Both the position numbers and the translations under genes were made by a program. The notes under the pieces were generated by a model. It had not been told where the DNA came from. It ran no database searches and saw nothing but the letters and a program-made list of their open reading frames with translations. Shown one piece after another: positions 1 through 18,000 of a stretch of DNA of 64,000 nt. The stretch is taken from positions 24,092,709 to 24,156,708 of the forward strand of contig NC_133219.1 in assembly GCF_040436345.1 (NCBI RefSeq), read 5' to 3'. Positions within the stretch are counted from its first letter, which is position 1; each line of letters starts with the position of its first letter. Origin of the DNA: Pagrus major (Eukaryota; Chordata; Actinopteri; Spariformes; Sparidae).

Positions 1-5966
<5,966 letters not shown>

Positions 5967-6541
5967 AGAGGAGCAGGAGCCCATGGACTGAAGAAGGGGA
6001 TGGACTCACACAGCCCTGTGTCCTCGGGGGAGGAAAGGTCTGCTGTGTCTTCTGCTTCATGTCAGCAGCTGCTTCTTCGTACCCTCGACCCTCTGCTTTC
6101 ACATTGTTACACTCCGTTCTCTGTAACTCTCTGTCAGAGCTGGACAAACCCGCCTGAAATTTCACTGGACTGGTAGACAGCTGGTGGTGTGATTTCTTTG
6201 ACCTCATGTCCTGGAAATGAAGCCCAAACCGCCCATCCTGGTCAACCGTCTGTTTGACGGTGTCTCCTTACAGTCTAGCCGGTCTCCTCCTTCTCCTCCT
6301 GTAAATTTGTAAATATCCTGTATATTTCTGTCTCTGTTAGCAGTTTTATTTTGTTTTATTTGGATACCCTTTTGCTCATGTTCAGGATATGAGAAAAGTC
6401 ATCAATTCTTCAGAGATAGTTTGCTGAACTTTTTGGTTCAGTAGTTGTCCCACCTTTATCTTTGTTTAATAAGCAGGACCATGCTGATGTGCTGAATCAG
6501 ACACCAAAAGACGCCACATTCTGAACCTGCGTTTCAATAAA
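5967..6541 (+). terminator. letm2: letm2 3' UTR and polyadenylation signal
   Basis: The UTR runs from the TAA stop to a canonical AATAAA at 6536-6541, the first good signal after the stop. Cleavage is expected 10-30 bases further on. Confidence 0.75.
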
Positions 6542-6559
6542 GTGCAAAGGTTCAGTCAA

Positions 6560-9420
6560 AATGTCATAGTCTGTTTTCATCAGCTGGCGTTACAGCAGAT
6601 CTGGACTGGCCCTGCTTCTGAACAGGGTGGACATAGCGTAGCTGCTTGCTGCTGTAATTAGCAAACAAAGACTGGTATATTATTGAGAGAGAGGTCACTC
6701 CTTAAACCCAGAGGTGACTGTGGTAAAGTGCAGCCTGTCTCCACTGGTAAGCCACTGAATGGACAATCTGTATAAAAAATTGCAGATTTTATTTGCATAT
6801 ACAGTGTATGTATTGTGTTTAACACTATGATGCTACAATGTCTTTAAACTGAAAAGAGAAAATACTTGATTTTTTTCCATAAAGATATATTATTAACATG
6901 TGGGAGAAGCTTAAATTCTGACGCCACAAATGAGATTAATGTTATTTTTTGGCATTGTGGCACTAAAAAATGTAAATGTATAGCATTATGACAGATTCCC
7001 CTAACTTCAATAAGCGCTCATGAATATAGACCCTAAAAGCTGTTAATGGAAGGTTTACCACATAAATGTGTACTGTATAAATTCAGTTTTGTGCATATTT
7101 AACAATGTTTAAGATTTTGTAACCCTCCCAAGGCCCTCTTATACATTTGGCTTTCTTGGAGTAACATTCATTCATTTCAGATGAGTGAATGTTTGTCTCC
7201 TCAGCATTTTTCGTCATTGACATCTATCATAGAAGTGGACTCCATAAATAAAATGATACTTTTTAAGCAAACAGATTGCTAATGAAGGTTTATATTATTG
7301 GTTTTTACATATGTGCCTAAGGTTAAATGGCGATTGTGTTTGCATTTTTCATCAGAGAACAGATTTTCTATATTGTACCATTATCCGTTTGTATTTTGGT
7401 TTGATCATTCACCTCAGTGTGTTTAAAGCGCCCAGTTGCACCTTTTCTCTTAGTGGAATGTCTCCTTTTCCCTTCCCCATTTGATCTGTGTATCAATCCA
7501 AATCCAAATAAATCCTTGTCCTTTAATCACCAGTGTTGATGCTGATGAAGAAGCACCTTTTCAATCAGCTCTGCACTCGTGGTGCAAAAGGGAATTAAGG
7601 AAAATTTTAAAAGAATCACAAAGGTTGGTTTGTGCCCTGCTGCCATATTTAAAAAAAAAACAAAACAAAAATACATCCAAGATTCTGAGATGGCATTCTG
7701 AGTAGATGTTAACTGATTGAGGCAACATTTATAGCAATTGGTGCTTGTTAACAAGACCTGTCACTGAGCTGTTGAGAAAAATGTGTCATGTTGATGTTGA
7801 GCTGATCTGATGGAAGGCTTTCTGACACATTTGATGCCTGGTGATGTCTATTACATGATTAAAGGATTGACCAGCAATTAAATAATGGGAATCACTCGCC
7901 TAGTTTGATGTTTCTGCTGTGCCTCTGAGACTCAAAGATGTTGTACATTTTTCCCCCAGTTATCGGACAGGATGCATTCTTCTGCATCCACAGATATGAC
8001 ATCTTGTCCTGAGTAAAATTCCTTGTCACCTCTTGGAAAAGTGTTTTCATGTCATTCATCAGCATCATTGTGTGTGTGTATGTCTGGAAGTTATTACTAC
8101 CTACTGCTATCACTGATGGTTTGGTACATCACTGCCATCATGATGTGTCCTCTCTTCAGATTCTTTCAGTTCAAAATTGCACTGCTGTCCAGTTACTCCC
8201 TCACCCTGCCCAAATGTATGCATCTCTTTTATCATGGCAAATGAGTGTTGGGATGATGAAAAAAAGCATTCACATGATTAAAAATCATGAAACCCTTTAC
8301 AGTCATGTCTGATCTCTTTGTTGACAATACCTGTGAAATCCTTTTTATTTAGTTCTGTGAAGGCCACCAATGTCTTGTATATTTAACCACTATTTTAAGT
8401 GCATGTATTTTCATGACCAGCAGGTGGCACCATCTGCATCCAAAAATCCACAACTTTGTCACTTTTAGTCAGATTTAGATTTTAACAATTGGACTTAATA
8501 TCCATGTACCTTAAGTAGTATTTGCTAGTTCTATATGAATCCGTGCTCATCTGTAGCCTTGACAAACAATTTAAATTGGCAAATATAGTATAGTGTGTAA
8601 TAGTACGTGCTTTGTAAGGGCACTGTAGTAAGAAAAATATGATTCAGAGCAAAGCTGAGATGAAGAATCTGAGTTCTTGTTATATTTTCCAACATCTTGA
8701 CTGTAGGGGGCCTGGAGAGGAAATTCAACTGCTCTGTGGGAGGGGAGAAGGAGGTTTTGTGGTGTTACAACAAAATATTCTTTAAAAAAGTTTAAATTGA
8801 TACGTTTGGACTTAAAGAGAACAGATAATAAAAGAACACTTTTGGCTCACACAGCCAACTGAAGACTTTGTTGCTTGGCAGCTAACACTACTGCCGCTTG
8901 TTTGGTTGACTTCTGCTTTATGCTCTTATCCAGTCGACAATCAGTCATCCACATTACACCATCAGCTTGGCAGCCACCACGTTGCACTCGCTATGAAACA
9001 AAGAATTCCAAGATATAGAAGACTGTGACTGTTCTGAGAAATGCTGTTACTCAAACACAGTGTAATGTATGAAAATAACAAGACACAGTTATTGCAAAAC
9101 TGTTACGTTTTTGTGAAGTCTTTTTACTGAACTGAAACCTCTTTCATAGTTTTTGCAAGTATATGGCTTCCTGCCTATGTGTCTGACTACTGCTCTGTTG
9201 TCTCACATGAGTGAGTTCAGGGCATGTACACTTACATGCAGATGCAGGCTTGAGTACACACAGAGAGGATATTGCTGGCTCAACATGCATTCCGGATGGC
9301 TGCTTCTCAAACAAAACAATACACTTTTACAGGTACAGGTAAGCAAAATAACTTTGTGATGTGGTGGTAAATTTTGTCAGTTGCAAGACAGCATAGAGAC
9401 ATTTTTTTTTCACAATACTG
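6560..9420. other. Gene-poor spacer between letm2 and the zinc-finger cluster
   Basis: AT-rich sequence. No coding exon, RNA gene or clear mobile element was recognised apart from the CTCF-like site listed separately. The small open frames lack family features and look like chance. Confidence 0.6.
8417..8431 (+). promoter_or_regulatory. CTCF-like site
   Basis: CCAGCAGGTGGCACC fits the core CTCF consensus closely. It sits in the spacer between the broadly expressed type of gene (letm2) and the zinc-finger cluster, where a boundary would make sense. Motif match only. Confidence 0.35.
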
Positions 9421-9479
9421 CGAGCTGGAGCTGCCACTTTGTGGGGACACCACCTGGGGGAATAGTTTCTAGGGTCAGC

Positions 9480-9605
9480 TGCTTTGCAGGCCGAGAGCTG
9501 AGCAAAGAGGGGGACTAAGGCGCGCTGACTTCTGGCATCACATACTGGACCTAGGGACTTGGAATGTCACCCTTCTGTTGGGGAAGGAACCAGAGCTGTC
9601 CTGGA
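9480..9605 (+). mobile_element. Non-LTR retrotransposon fragment (endonuclease N-terminus)
   Basis: Around 9555-9603 the plus strand reads LGTWNVTLLLGKEPEL. This resembles the GTWNVTSL..GKEPEL start of an AP-endonuclease domain in common fish LINEs. Only a scrap is left, and downstream homology fades at once. The clade was not fixed; an RTE-like source is a guess. Confidence 0.5.
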
Positions 9606-9920
9606 AAGACACCACCCAGCGTTAACATTGACAAAATATTTTAATTTACAACACCGTGTTTTACATCACTTACTGTACAAGCTGTGTTTGAGTGCCACCT
9701 CCAAAACACAAAACATAATGAATTATATCACACTAGGGCTGCATGACATAGTAAAAAAAAAAGACAGGCTGACAATATAAGTGATACAACACCTCAAGTG
9801 AGAGGGTTTCTCATCTTCTTGATGCAAAAAGCAAACTTTTCCAACAAGTGCTGAAAGTATGTGGCTCCTCACTTCTGTGACTTTGTGTGTGTTCTGACCA
9901 CAAACCAGTAGAAGTGAATA

Positions 9921-11353
9921 CTACTTGCCTGTATGAGATCTTATATGCTTTGCCAAATGAGAAGCATCAAAGTATCTTTTCCCGCAGATCTTGCAAAGGT
10001 ACGGCTTCTCACCAGTGTGGGCTCTTCTTATGTGGATTGTCAAGTGACCGCTCACTCTGAAACCTTTCCCACATGTTTCACAAGAATACGGCTTCTCACC
10101 TGTGTGGAGTCTCATATGGACGTTCAATGATGATAACTGACTGAATCTTTTCCCACAGGTGTTGCAACAATATGGCTTCTCACCTGTGTGGATTCTTGCA
10201 TGATTTTTCAATTCTGATTTTTGATTAAATCTTTTCCCACAGATCTGGCAAAGGTACGGTTTATCACCTGTGTGGGTTCTCATGTGAACTTTCAACTCTC
10301 TGCCAAATGGGAAATCTTTCCCACATGTTTTGCAAGAATATGGCTTCTCACCTGTGTGTGTTCTCGTGTGGACCAACAAGCCACTATTAAGTCTGAAACC
10401 TTTCCCACATATTTTGCAAGAGTATGGCTTCTCACCTGTGTGGAGTCTTACATGGGCGTTCAATGATGATGAATGACTGAATCTTTTTCCACAGTATTCA
10501 CAAAAATATGGCTTCTCACCTGTGTGGCTTCTCAAGTGTACACTCCATTTGGACTTATACTGAAAAGTCTTTCCACAAGCATCACATCTGAAAGACTTTT
10601 TACCTGTGTTAGTTTTACAGCGAATCTCTGACCTGTTAGATCTGTCTCTACCATTACTGTCGCAATCACTTATGTGATGTCTTTCCTTTGGTTCTGGCTC
10701 TGTCTCTCTAGTTGATCCTGAGTCTCCATGCTCGCCTCCTTTCTGATCTTCGCTCTCAGCTATGTGAGAGTTCAGAGAGAGCTGGTGGTCACTTTCTGGC
10801 TCAGGTTCACCGTGGTCATTTCCCTCATAAGGAGGAATCAATATAAAGGTATCGGTCTCCAGCTTCACTACAAGCTGCTCTCCCTCCTGACTGGTGCAGA
10901 GTTCCTCTTTAATCTGTGGAGGCTCTGGGTCCTCTTGGTCCAGACTGGAGTTCCTCTCCTGGTCACAGAGCTGCTGGTCAGCCTCCTCCACCTGACACAC
11001 ATGTTTCTGTGGGACATCTGGAGGGACATAAATAACATAAATGTAATTCTTTTGTGATATTAAGAATAAATCTAGACATAGGAGCAAAACAGCTGTCAGT
11101 ACCAGTGCACATTTAAACAATTTAAACAGATCATGTACAAATCAATTTTGTTTGTTATTAAAGAAACGAACTTTAACACACCTGTCATGTGTGACCGCAT
11201 ATGAGGTTTCCAGATGATGTCCAGCAGTCTGCGCTGACGGTCGATCTCTTCCTCGTACTCGACGATAGTTTTTTTTAAAACTCTGAATATTTCTTCAGCA
11301 GCAGCAGTTAGTCGCTCGTTGACAAACTCTCTCAAACACTCAGCTGAAGACAT
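9921..11353 (-). CDS. Z1: C2H2 zinc-finger protein, 8 fingers (422 aa)
   Basis: Exon 1 is 11182-11353 (ATG at 11351-11353, donor GTGTG). Exon 2 is 9921-11017 after a CTCCAG acceptor. The phase-1 join gives 422 residues. Residues 1-57 form the module [15 protein letters not shown]...[14 protein letters not shown], a probable helical dimerisation or recruitment segment whose biochemical role I do not know. An acidic linker follows with two SUMO-consensus motifs (IKEE, VKLE), then eight fingers from about residue 200 joined by HTGEKPY linkers. Finger helices in order: QYKSKWSVH, SHSSSLNAH, RLNSGLLVH, PFGRELKVH, NQKSELKNH, SQLSSLNVH, RVSGHLTIH, FDASHLAKH. The linker is a few residues shorter than in its neighbours (IKEELCTS, not [11 protein letters not shown]). 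Exon 1 ends WKPHMRSHMTG instead of the usual WKPEIKLHRIG. Most likely a nuclear DNA-binding repressor; the target is unknown. Confidence 0.85.
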
Positions 11354-11433
11354 TGTGTCTTCATTAAAAATGCAACAACTACGGTGAAAATATCGTCTTC
11401 CGGTCAGTTTCATACATGCAGCTAACGCTTTAT

Positions 11434-11510
11434 TGTTTACTTCCGCTGGATGTCCCACTGTTAAGTTCCGACAGCGGAAGTGCGGGAGATAATCGTTCCG
11501 CTTTCAACTG
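11434..11510 (-). promoter_or_regulatory. Shared zinc-finger promoter block, Z1
   Basis: About 80 bp upstream of the Z1 ATG lies a block repeated at most loci of the cluster. On the plus strand it reads tttacttccgctgg, then ttaagttccgacag, then cgttccgcttt. On the gene strand this gives several ETS/GABP-type GCGGAAGT or CGGAA cores. Z1 also has an extra 'gcggaagtgcggg'. Promoter role is inferred from position and conservation. Confidence 0.6.
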
Positions 11511-12768
11511 ATAACATTTCTGATTTGGTTAATATGATTGTTCTCATGGGTAAATATCATATCCACTGTAGGAAGTGGAGATATTTTAAGCCTTCTTTGG
11601 TATGGTTTACAAACGAAAAAAACTAAAGTCTAGCAAAATTGCAAGTAAGATGTATAGCGATATATCTCGCCAATTATTTTTGATAAATGTCTCCTTCAAT
11701 GCTGCTCCTAAATGTTGTTTCTTGTCGAGCCTATTTGCCTTAGCCTTGTGATTTTTAATTAATACCCCCTTTTTCTGTTCTTTTTCTATTCTATTTTGTT
11801 TACACCGACATTTGTATTGTACTGTATTGATGTTTCTTCTCCATGTGAGCGTTCTGTATGTTTTTCTTGTCAATAAATAATAATAATAATAATAAATATA
11901 ACTGATAACAATTTACTCAAAACTTGTCTTACAACATGTTGATAGTTGTCACCCTATTTTGACCTGACCTTGAAAACTTTCCCTATAACTCTAATTATGT
12001 GGGAATTGAAGTGGAAATGATGTGTAATTAAAATAATAAAAGTTGTTTCTGTCTTGGTATGTTTTTTGTGGTGTTTTGTCTTGCCTGCCGTGTGTAATAT
12101 GCACTGAAAGGTTAAAAACAACATTATGATGTTGGGAAGGTAGCATGCAGTGACACAAAATAAAAAATAATAATTCCCTCAAATACATTAAAACTAAAGT
12201 AACGCGCCTGTTTTATAAATGTAAGTAGTACAAAGTACAGAAATTTGTGTTAAAATGTAGGGATTCAAGTAAAAAGTTTGCTTGTAATTAATGTAATGCT
12301 CCAATCCATCAATTTGAGAACTTCAGTTTTATTAATTGGCATTTTAGAAATATAATTTAATTCCCAACAAAATTCTTTGATAACACCACGTAGTACATCA
12401 TTTACAAGTTGTTTGTGTGTAACCTCTAAAACCCCAAAACATCATAAATTATTTCATGTTGATGCAATTAGTACATAAAATATAATAATGTTTTTAACAA
12501 ATGCTGCAGACATAAAAAAAAAAAAAAAAAGACTGGTTGGCAGGTTGACAACTTAATTGATGCAAAATCACAAGTGTTTCTTGGAACTGTGAACACACTG
12601 TGCAACAGATATTTTTCTACTTGGAGGCATTGTTGAGAATGCACTTCTTCAGTACACAAACATGTTATGACCTCGTCTCAATAGGAAATGTGTACATTCA
12701 GGAGTTTTAGCTTGATGGTTTCTCCAGTGTATATTGTTCCTCAGGTGGTCCTCACAGTATCTCTTTCT
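11511..12768. other. Spacer between Z1 promoter and Z2 3' end
   Basis: No gene was recognised. It holds a short (TAA)n microsatellite at about 11877-11896, a poly-T/poly-A stretch near 12513-12530, and the probable Z2 3' UTR next to 12768. Confidence 0.55.
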
Positions 12769-14350
12769 TCAGATATTGCTATGATTCTGCTTCTCACCAG
12801 TGTGGGCTCTTCTTGTGTGGACTGTCAAGGCATTACTACGTGTGAATTCTTTTCCACACGTTTTGCAAAGGTACGGTCTCTCACCCGTGTGGGATCTGAT
12901 ATGAATGATCAAATCTGCTTTTTGATAAAATCTTTTCCCACAGGTGTCGCAGGAATATGGCTTCTCGCCTGTGTGGAACATCATATGCCTTTTTAATGCT
13001 GAAATGTCACTGAATCTTTTCCCACAGGTCTTGCAGAGGTACGGCTTCTCACCAGTGTGGACTCTTCTCATGTGGAGTTTCAAGTGTCCACGCACTCTGA
13101 AATCTTTCCCACATATTTTGCAGGGATACGGCTTCTCGCCTGTGTGCATTCTCATGTGAATTTTCAAGGCATGACTACGTCTGAACTCATCTCCACATGT
13201 TTTACAAGAATAAGGCTTCTCACCTGTGTGGGTTCTTGTATGATTTTTCATTATGGATATCTGACTGAATCGTTTGCCACATATTCGGCAAAGGTACGGT
13301 TTCTCACCTGTGTGGGTTCTCATGTGAATTTCCAAATTACTGCCAAATGGAAAATCTTTCCCACAAATTTTGCAAGAATGCGGCTTCTCACCTGTGTGGC
13401 TTCTCCTGTGGACTACCAACCCATGACTACGTCTGAAACTTTTACCGCATGTTTCGCAAGAATATGGCTTCTCCTCTGTGTGGAGTCTTATATGGGTATT
13501 CAGTGATGACGACTGACTGAATCTTTTTCCACAGGTGTCACAACAATATGGCTTCTCACCTGTGTGGGTTCTCAAGTGTACATTCAATCTGGATTTAAAC
13601 TTGAAAACCTTCCCACACATGCCACATTTGAAAGCTCTTATACCAGTGTGAGTATTACAGTGAATGTCTGACCTGTTAGGTTTGGATAAACTATTACTGT
13701 GACTTTTGGCTACGGGATATCTTTCTTTTGATTCTGGCTCTGTACCTCTGGTTGATCCTGAGTCTCCATGCTTGCCTCCTGTCTGATTTTGACTCTCAGC
13801 TACATGAAAGGTGTCAGAGAGGAGCTGGTGGTCACTTTCAGGTTCAGGCTCACTGTGGTCATTTTCCTCATATGTAGGAGTCAACATAAAAGTATCAGTC
13901 TCCAGCTTCAGTACAAGCTGCTCTCCCTCCTGACTGATACAAAGTTCCTCCTGTTCCTCTTTAATCTGTGGAGGCTCTGGGTCCTCTTGGTCCTCACTGG
14001 AGTTCCTCTCCTGGTTACAAAGCTGCTGCCCAGATTGAACCTCCTCCTCCAGACAGACATGTTGCTGTGGGAGCACTTAAGGGCCAGAAAACAACAGGAA
14101 TAAGATACCAAATAAATAGCAGAATAAAAATAATAAATCAATATTCCTCTACTTCCTGTGGTATGAGGTTTTACACACCTATCCTTTGTAACTTTATTTC
14201 AGGTTTCCAGATGATATCCAGCAGTCTGCGCTGACGGTCGATCTCTTCCTCGTACTCGACGATAGTTTTAATAAAAACTCCGAATATTTCTTCAGCAGCA
14301 GCAGTTAGTCGCTCGTTGACAAACTCTCTAAAACACACAATTGAAGACAT
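12769..14350 (-). CDS. Z2: C2H2 zinc-finger protein, 10 fingers (492 aa)
   Basis: Exon 1 is 14179-14350 (172 bp, ATG 14348-14350, reading [15 protein letters not shown]). Exon 2 is 12769-14075, after an acceptor that reads CTTAAG instead of the usual CTGCAG. The total of 492 residues is the longest of the cluster. The linker keeps IKEEQEELC and VLKLETD. Finger helices: KFKSRLNVH, SQSSSLNTH, RRSHGLVVH, PFGSNLEIH, SQISIMKNH, RRSHALKIH, RVRGHLKLH, SDISALKRH, YQKADLIIH, TRSNALTVH. Fingers 2, 4, 5 and 7 match Z1 in order and type, so Z1 and Z2 are sister duplicates. The second finger ends HTEEKPY, and the seventh and tenth have one extra residue before the final His (HMRRVH, HTRRAH). Confidence 0.85.
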
Positions 14351-14454
14351 TGTGTCTTAATTTAAAAAAATCCAATAACAATCTACTCCACGACTACAAT
14401 ATCTTCTTGTAGTTAATTTAATACACAGACAGCTAACGGTACGATCGCTTGTGC

Positions 14455-14532
14455 TGTTTACTTCCGCTTGATGTCCGGCTTGTTAAGGTCCGACAGGGGA
14501 AAGGTGGGAGCTTTCAGTTCCGCTTTCAGCTG
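14455..14532 (-). promoter_or_regulatory. Shared zinc-finger promoter block, Z2
   Basis: Same block as at Z1 (gtttacttccgct, gttaaggtccgacag, gttccgctttcagctgataag), about 105 bp from the ATG. The middle CGGAA core is changed (ggtccg). Confidence 0.55.
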
Positions 14533-14539
14533 ATAAGAT

Positions 14540-15009
14540 CTCACTCAAAATGTGTCTGTTTAATGTCAGCCATGTTAATGAGGAAATATTAGCTGTTTGG
14601 CCCCAGTTAATGCCAGAGTACTATATATTAGATTTTAACTTCTGATCCCATTATGTGTAAGTTTTGTTGTGTAGTATTTTCTTTCCAGAGGGCCACACTG
14701 ACTTACAAAATGTAAGCAAAGGGCCACAAATTGGGAAATTGAATTGAAACATTAAACACATAGTGCTGAATTATGTTCAACTAATTCTCGGTACCAAATG
14801 CAGCACTGAACAAAGAAAAGATCAGGCTAATATTAACTATTTATAAACAAACGTGGTTTTAAACGTCACGTATAAAATGTAGACAGCGCCCTCTGTTGGT
14901 ATCAAGCTAAACAGCAATGCAGACTCACTGTAGTCTTTGGCCTCAACATCCATCATCCTCTCCATTAGCCTCTTATTGATTTTTTGGAGATTGTTTTCTT
15001 TCATTGAGG
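14540..15009. other. Spacer before foldback element, with CTCF-like site
   Basis: No gene was recognised. On the minus strand 14885-14899 reads CCAACAGAGGGCGCT, a good CTCF core match. The motif call is by eye. Confidence 0.4.
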
Positions 15010-18000
15010 CCGGTGTAGTGCCGACGAAGAGAAATGTTTTTTTTACTGTGCAGTCCTGTAGCCCAAGTGAAGAGGCTACGGAAAAAGAACGGCGCAGATA
15101 AAAAAAAGTAACCTGATGTTTCCATAATGTAGGCTAGTTGTCAACAATTGATGAGGGTAGATGCTTTACCTTGCCACTTTTATTGTTGTTGTTGTTGTTG
15201 TTATCGTTGTTGCAATGTGATTTTACACCGCTTTGATCTATAAATAAAGTCATAATTCAATATCCCTGTTTCAGTGATTTTATAACGAGGATTAGGAAAT
15301 CAATGCAGAAAAGAATGCAGGAGTGTTTCCACGTCACATTAGATAGCAATCATATAACACATACTGAGAAATTAGTAAGTGCTATCAGAGGTGGGTAATA
15401 ACGATTTACATTTACTTAAGTAATTTTTTGGATAACTTGTACTTTTAAGAGCATAATTATGAACACAATAATGCAGTATATATAGAACTGTAGGCTAACT
15501 GTAACGGATTGCCTTTACATTCTGCATAACATTCTCTTTGTTTGCCAGGTGCATGTACAGTGAATTTAGTCAATATCACTGTGTCACTGTGTCACCCTAT
15601 AACTCTGGATTGGGAGGGGTTACATTCTCTGTTTTTTCAGCATTAATAGTAGAGGAAACCAGGTGCATGTACAGTGAATTTGGTCAATATCACTCCTTGC
15701 AATAACGACTTACAGGGTGCAGTCACTTTTCGGCAGGCCCTGCCGAAAAGTGACTGCACCCTATAACTCTGGATTGGGAGGGGTTACATTCTCTGTCTTT
15801 TCAGCATTAATAGTAGAGGAAACCAGGTGCATGTACAGTGAATTTGGTCAATATCACTCCTTGCAATCCAGAGTTACAGGGTGCAGTCACTTTTCGGCAG
15901 GGCCTGCCGAAAAGTGACTGCACCCTATAACTCTGGATTGGGAGGGGTTACATTCTCTGTTTTTTCAGCATTAATAGTAGAGGAAACCAGGTGCATGTAC
16001 AGTGAATTTGGTCAATATCACTCCTTGCAATAACGACTTACAGGGTGCAGTCACTTTTCGGCAGGGCTTGCCGAAAAGTGACTGCACCCTGTAACTCTGG
16101 ATTGGGAGGGGTTACATTCTCTGTCTTTTCAGCATTAATAGTAGAGGAAACCAGGTGCATGTACAGTGAATTTGGTCAATATCACTCCTTGCAATAAGGA
16201 CTTACAGGGTGCAGTCACTTTTCGGCAGGGCCTGCCGAAAAGTGACTGCACCCTATAACTCTGGATTGGGAGGGGTTACATTCTCTGTCTTTTCAGCATT
16301 AATAGTAGAGGAAACCAGGTGCATGTACAATGAATTTGGTCAATATCACTCCTTGCAATCCAGAGTTACAGGGTGCAGTCACTTTTCGGCAGGGCTTGCC
16401 GAAAAGTGACTGCATCCTATAACTCTGGATTGGGAGGGGTTACATTCTCTGTCTTTTCAGCATTAATAGTAGAGGAAACCAGGTGCATGTACAGTGAATT
16501 TGGTCAATATCACTCCTTGCAATCCAGAGTTACAGGGTGCAGTCACTTTTCGGCAGGGCTTGCCGAAAAGTGACTGCACCCTGTAACTCTGGATTGGGAG
16601 GGGTTACATTCTCTGTCTTTTCAGCATTAATAGTAGAGGAAACCAGGTGCATGTACAGTGAATTTGGTCAATATCACTCCTTGCAATAAGGACTTACAGG
16701 GTGCAGTCACTTTTCGGCAGGGCTTGCCGAAAAGTGACTGCACCCTGTAACTCTGGATTGGGAGGGGTTACATTCTCTGTCTTTTCAGCATTAATAGTAG
16801 AGGAAACCAGGTGCATGTACAGTGAATTTGGTCAATATCACTCCTTGCAATCCAGAGTTACAGGGTGCAGTCACTTTTCGGCAGGGCTTGCCGAAAAGTG
16901 ACTGCACCCTATAACTCTGGATTGGGAGGGGTTACATTCTCTGTTTTTTCAGCATTAATAGTAGAGGAAACCAGGTGCATGTACAGTGAATTTGGTCAAT
17001 ATCACTCCTTGCAATAACGACTTACAGGGTGCAGTCACTTTTCGGCAGGCCCTGCCGAAAAGTGACTGCACCCTATAACTCTGGATTGGGAGGGGTTACA
17101 TTCTCTGTCTTTTCAGCATTAATAGTAGAGGAAACCAGGTGCATGTACAGTGAATTTGGTCAATATCACTCCTTGCAATCCAGAGTTACAGGGTGCAGTC
17201 ACTTTTCGGCAGGGCTTGCCGAAAAGTGACTGCACCCTGTAACTCTGGATTGGGAGGGGTTACATTCTCTGTCTTTTCAGCATTAATAGTAGAGGAAACC
17301 AGGTGCATGTACAGTGAATTTGGTCAATATCACTCCTTGCAATAAGGACTTACAGGGTGCAGTCACTTTTCGGCAGGGCCTGCCGAAAAGTGACTGCACC
17401 CTGTAACTCTGGATTGGGAGGGGTTACATTCTCTGTCTTTTCAGCATTAATAGTAGAGGAAACCAGGTGCATGTACAGTGAATTTGGTCAATATCACTCC
17501 TTGCAATCCAGAGTTACAGGGTGCAGTCACTTTTCGGCAGGGCTTGCCGAAAAGTGACTGCACCCTGTAACTCTGGATTGGGAGGGGTTACATTCTCTGT
17601 CTTTTCAGCATTAATAGTAGAGGAAACCAGGTGCATGTACAGTGAATTTGGTCAATATCACTCCTTGCAATAAGGACTTACAGGGTGCAGTCACTTTTCG
17701 GCAGGGCTTGCCGAAAAGTGACTGCACCCTGTAACTCTGGATTGGGAGGGGTTACATTCTCTGTCTTTTCAGAATTAATAGTAGAGGAAACCAGGTGCAT
17801 GTACAGTGAATTTGGTCAATATCACTCCTTGCAATCCAGAGTTACAGGGTGCAGTCACTTTTCGGCAGGGCCTGCCGAAAAGTGACTGCACCCTATAACT
17901 CTGGATTGGGAGGGGTTACATTCTCTGTCTTTTCAGCATTAATAGTAGAGGAAACCAGGTGCATGTACAGTGAATTTGGTCAATATCACTCCTTGCAATA

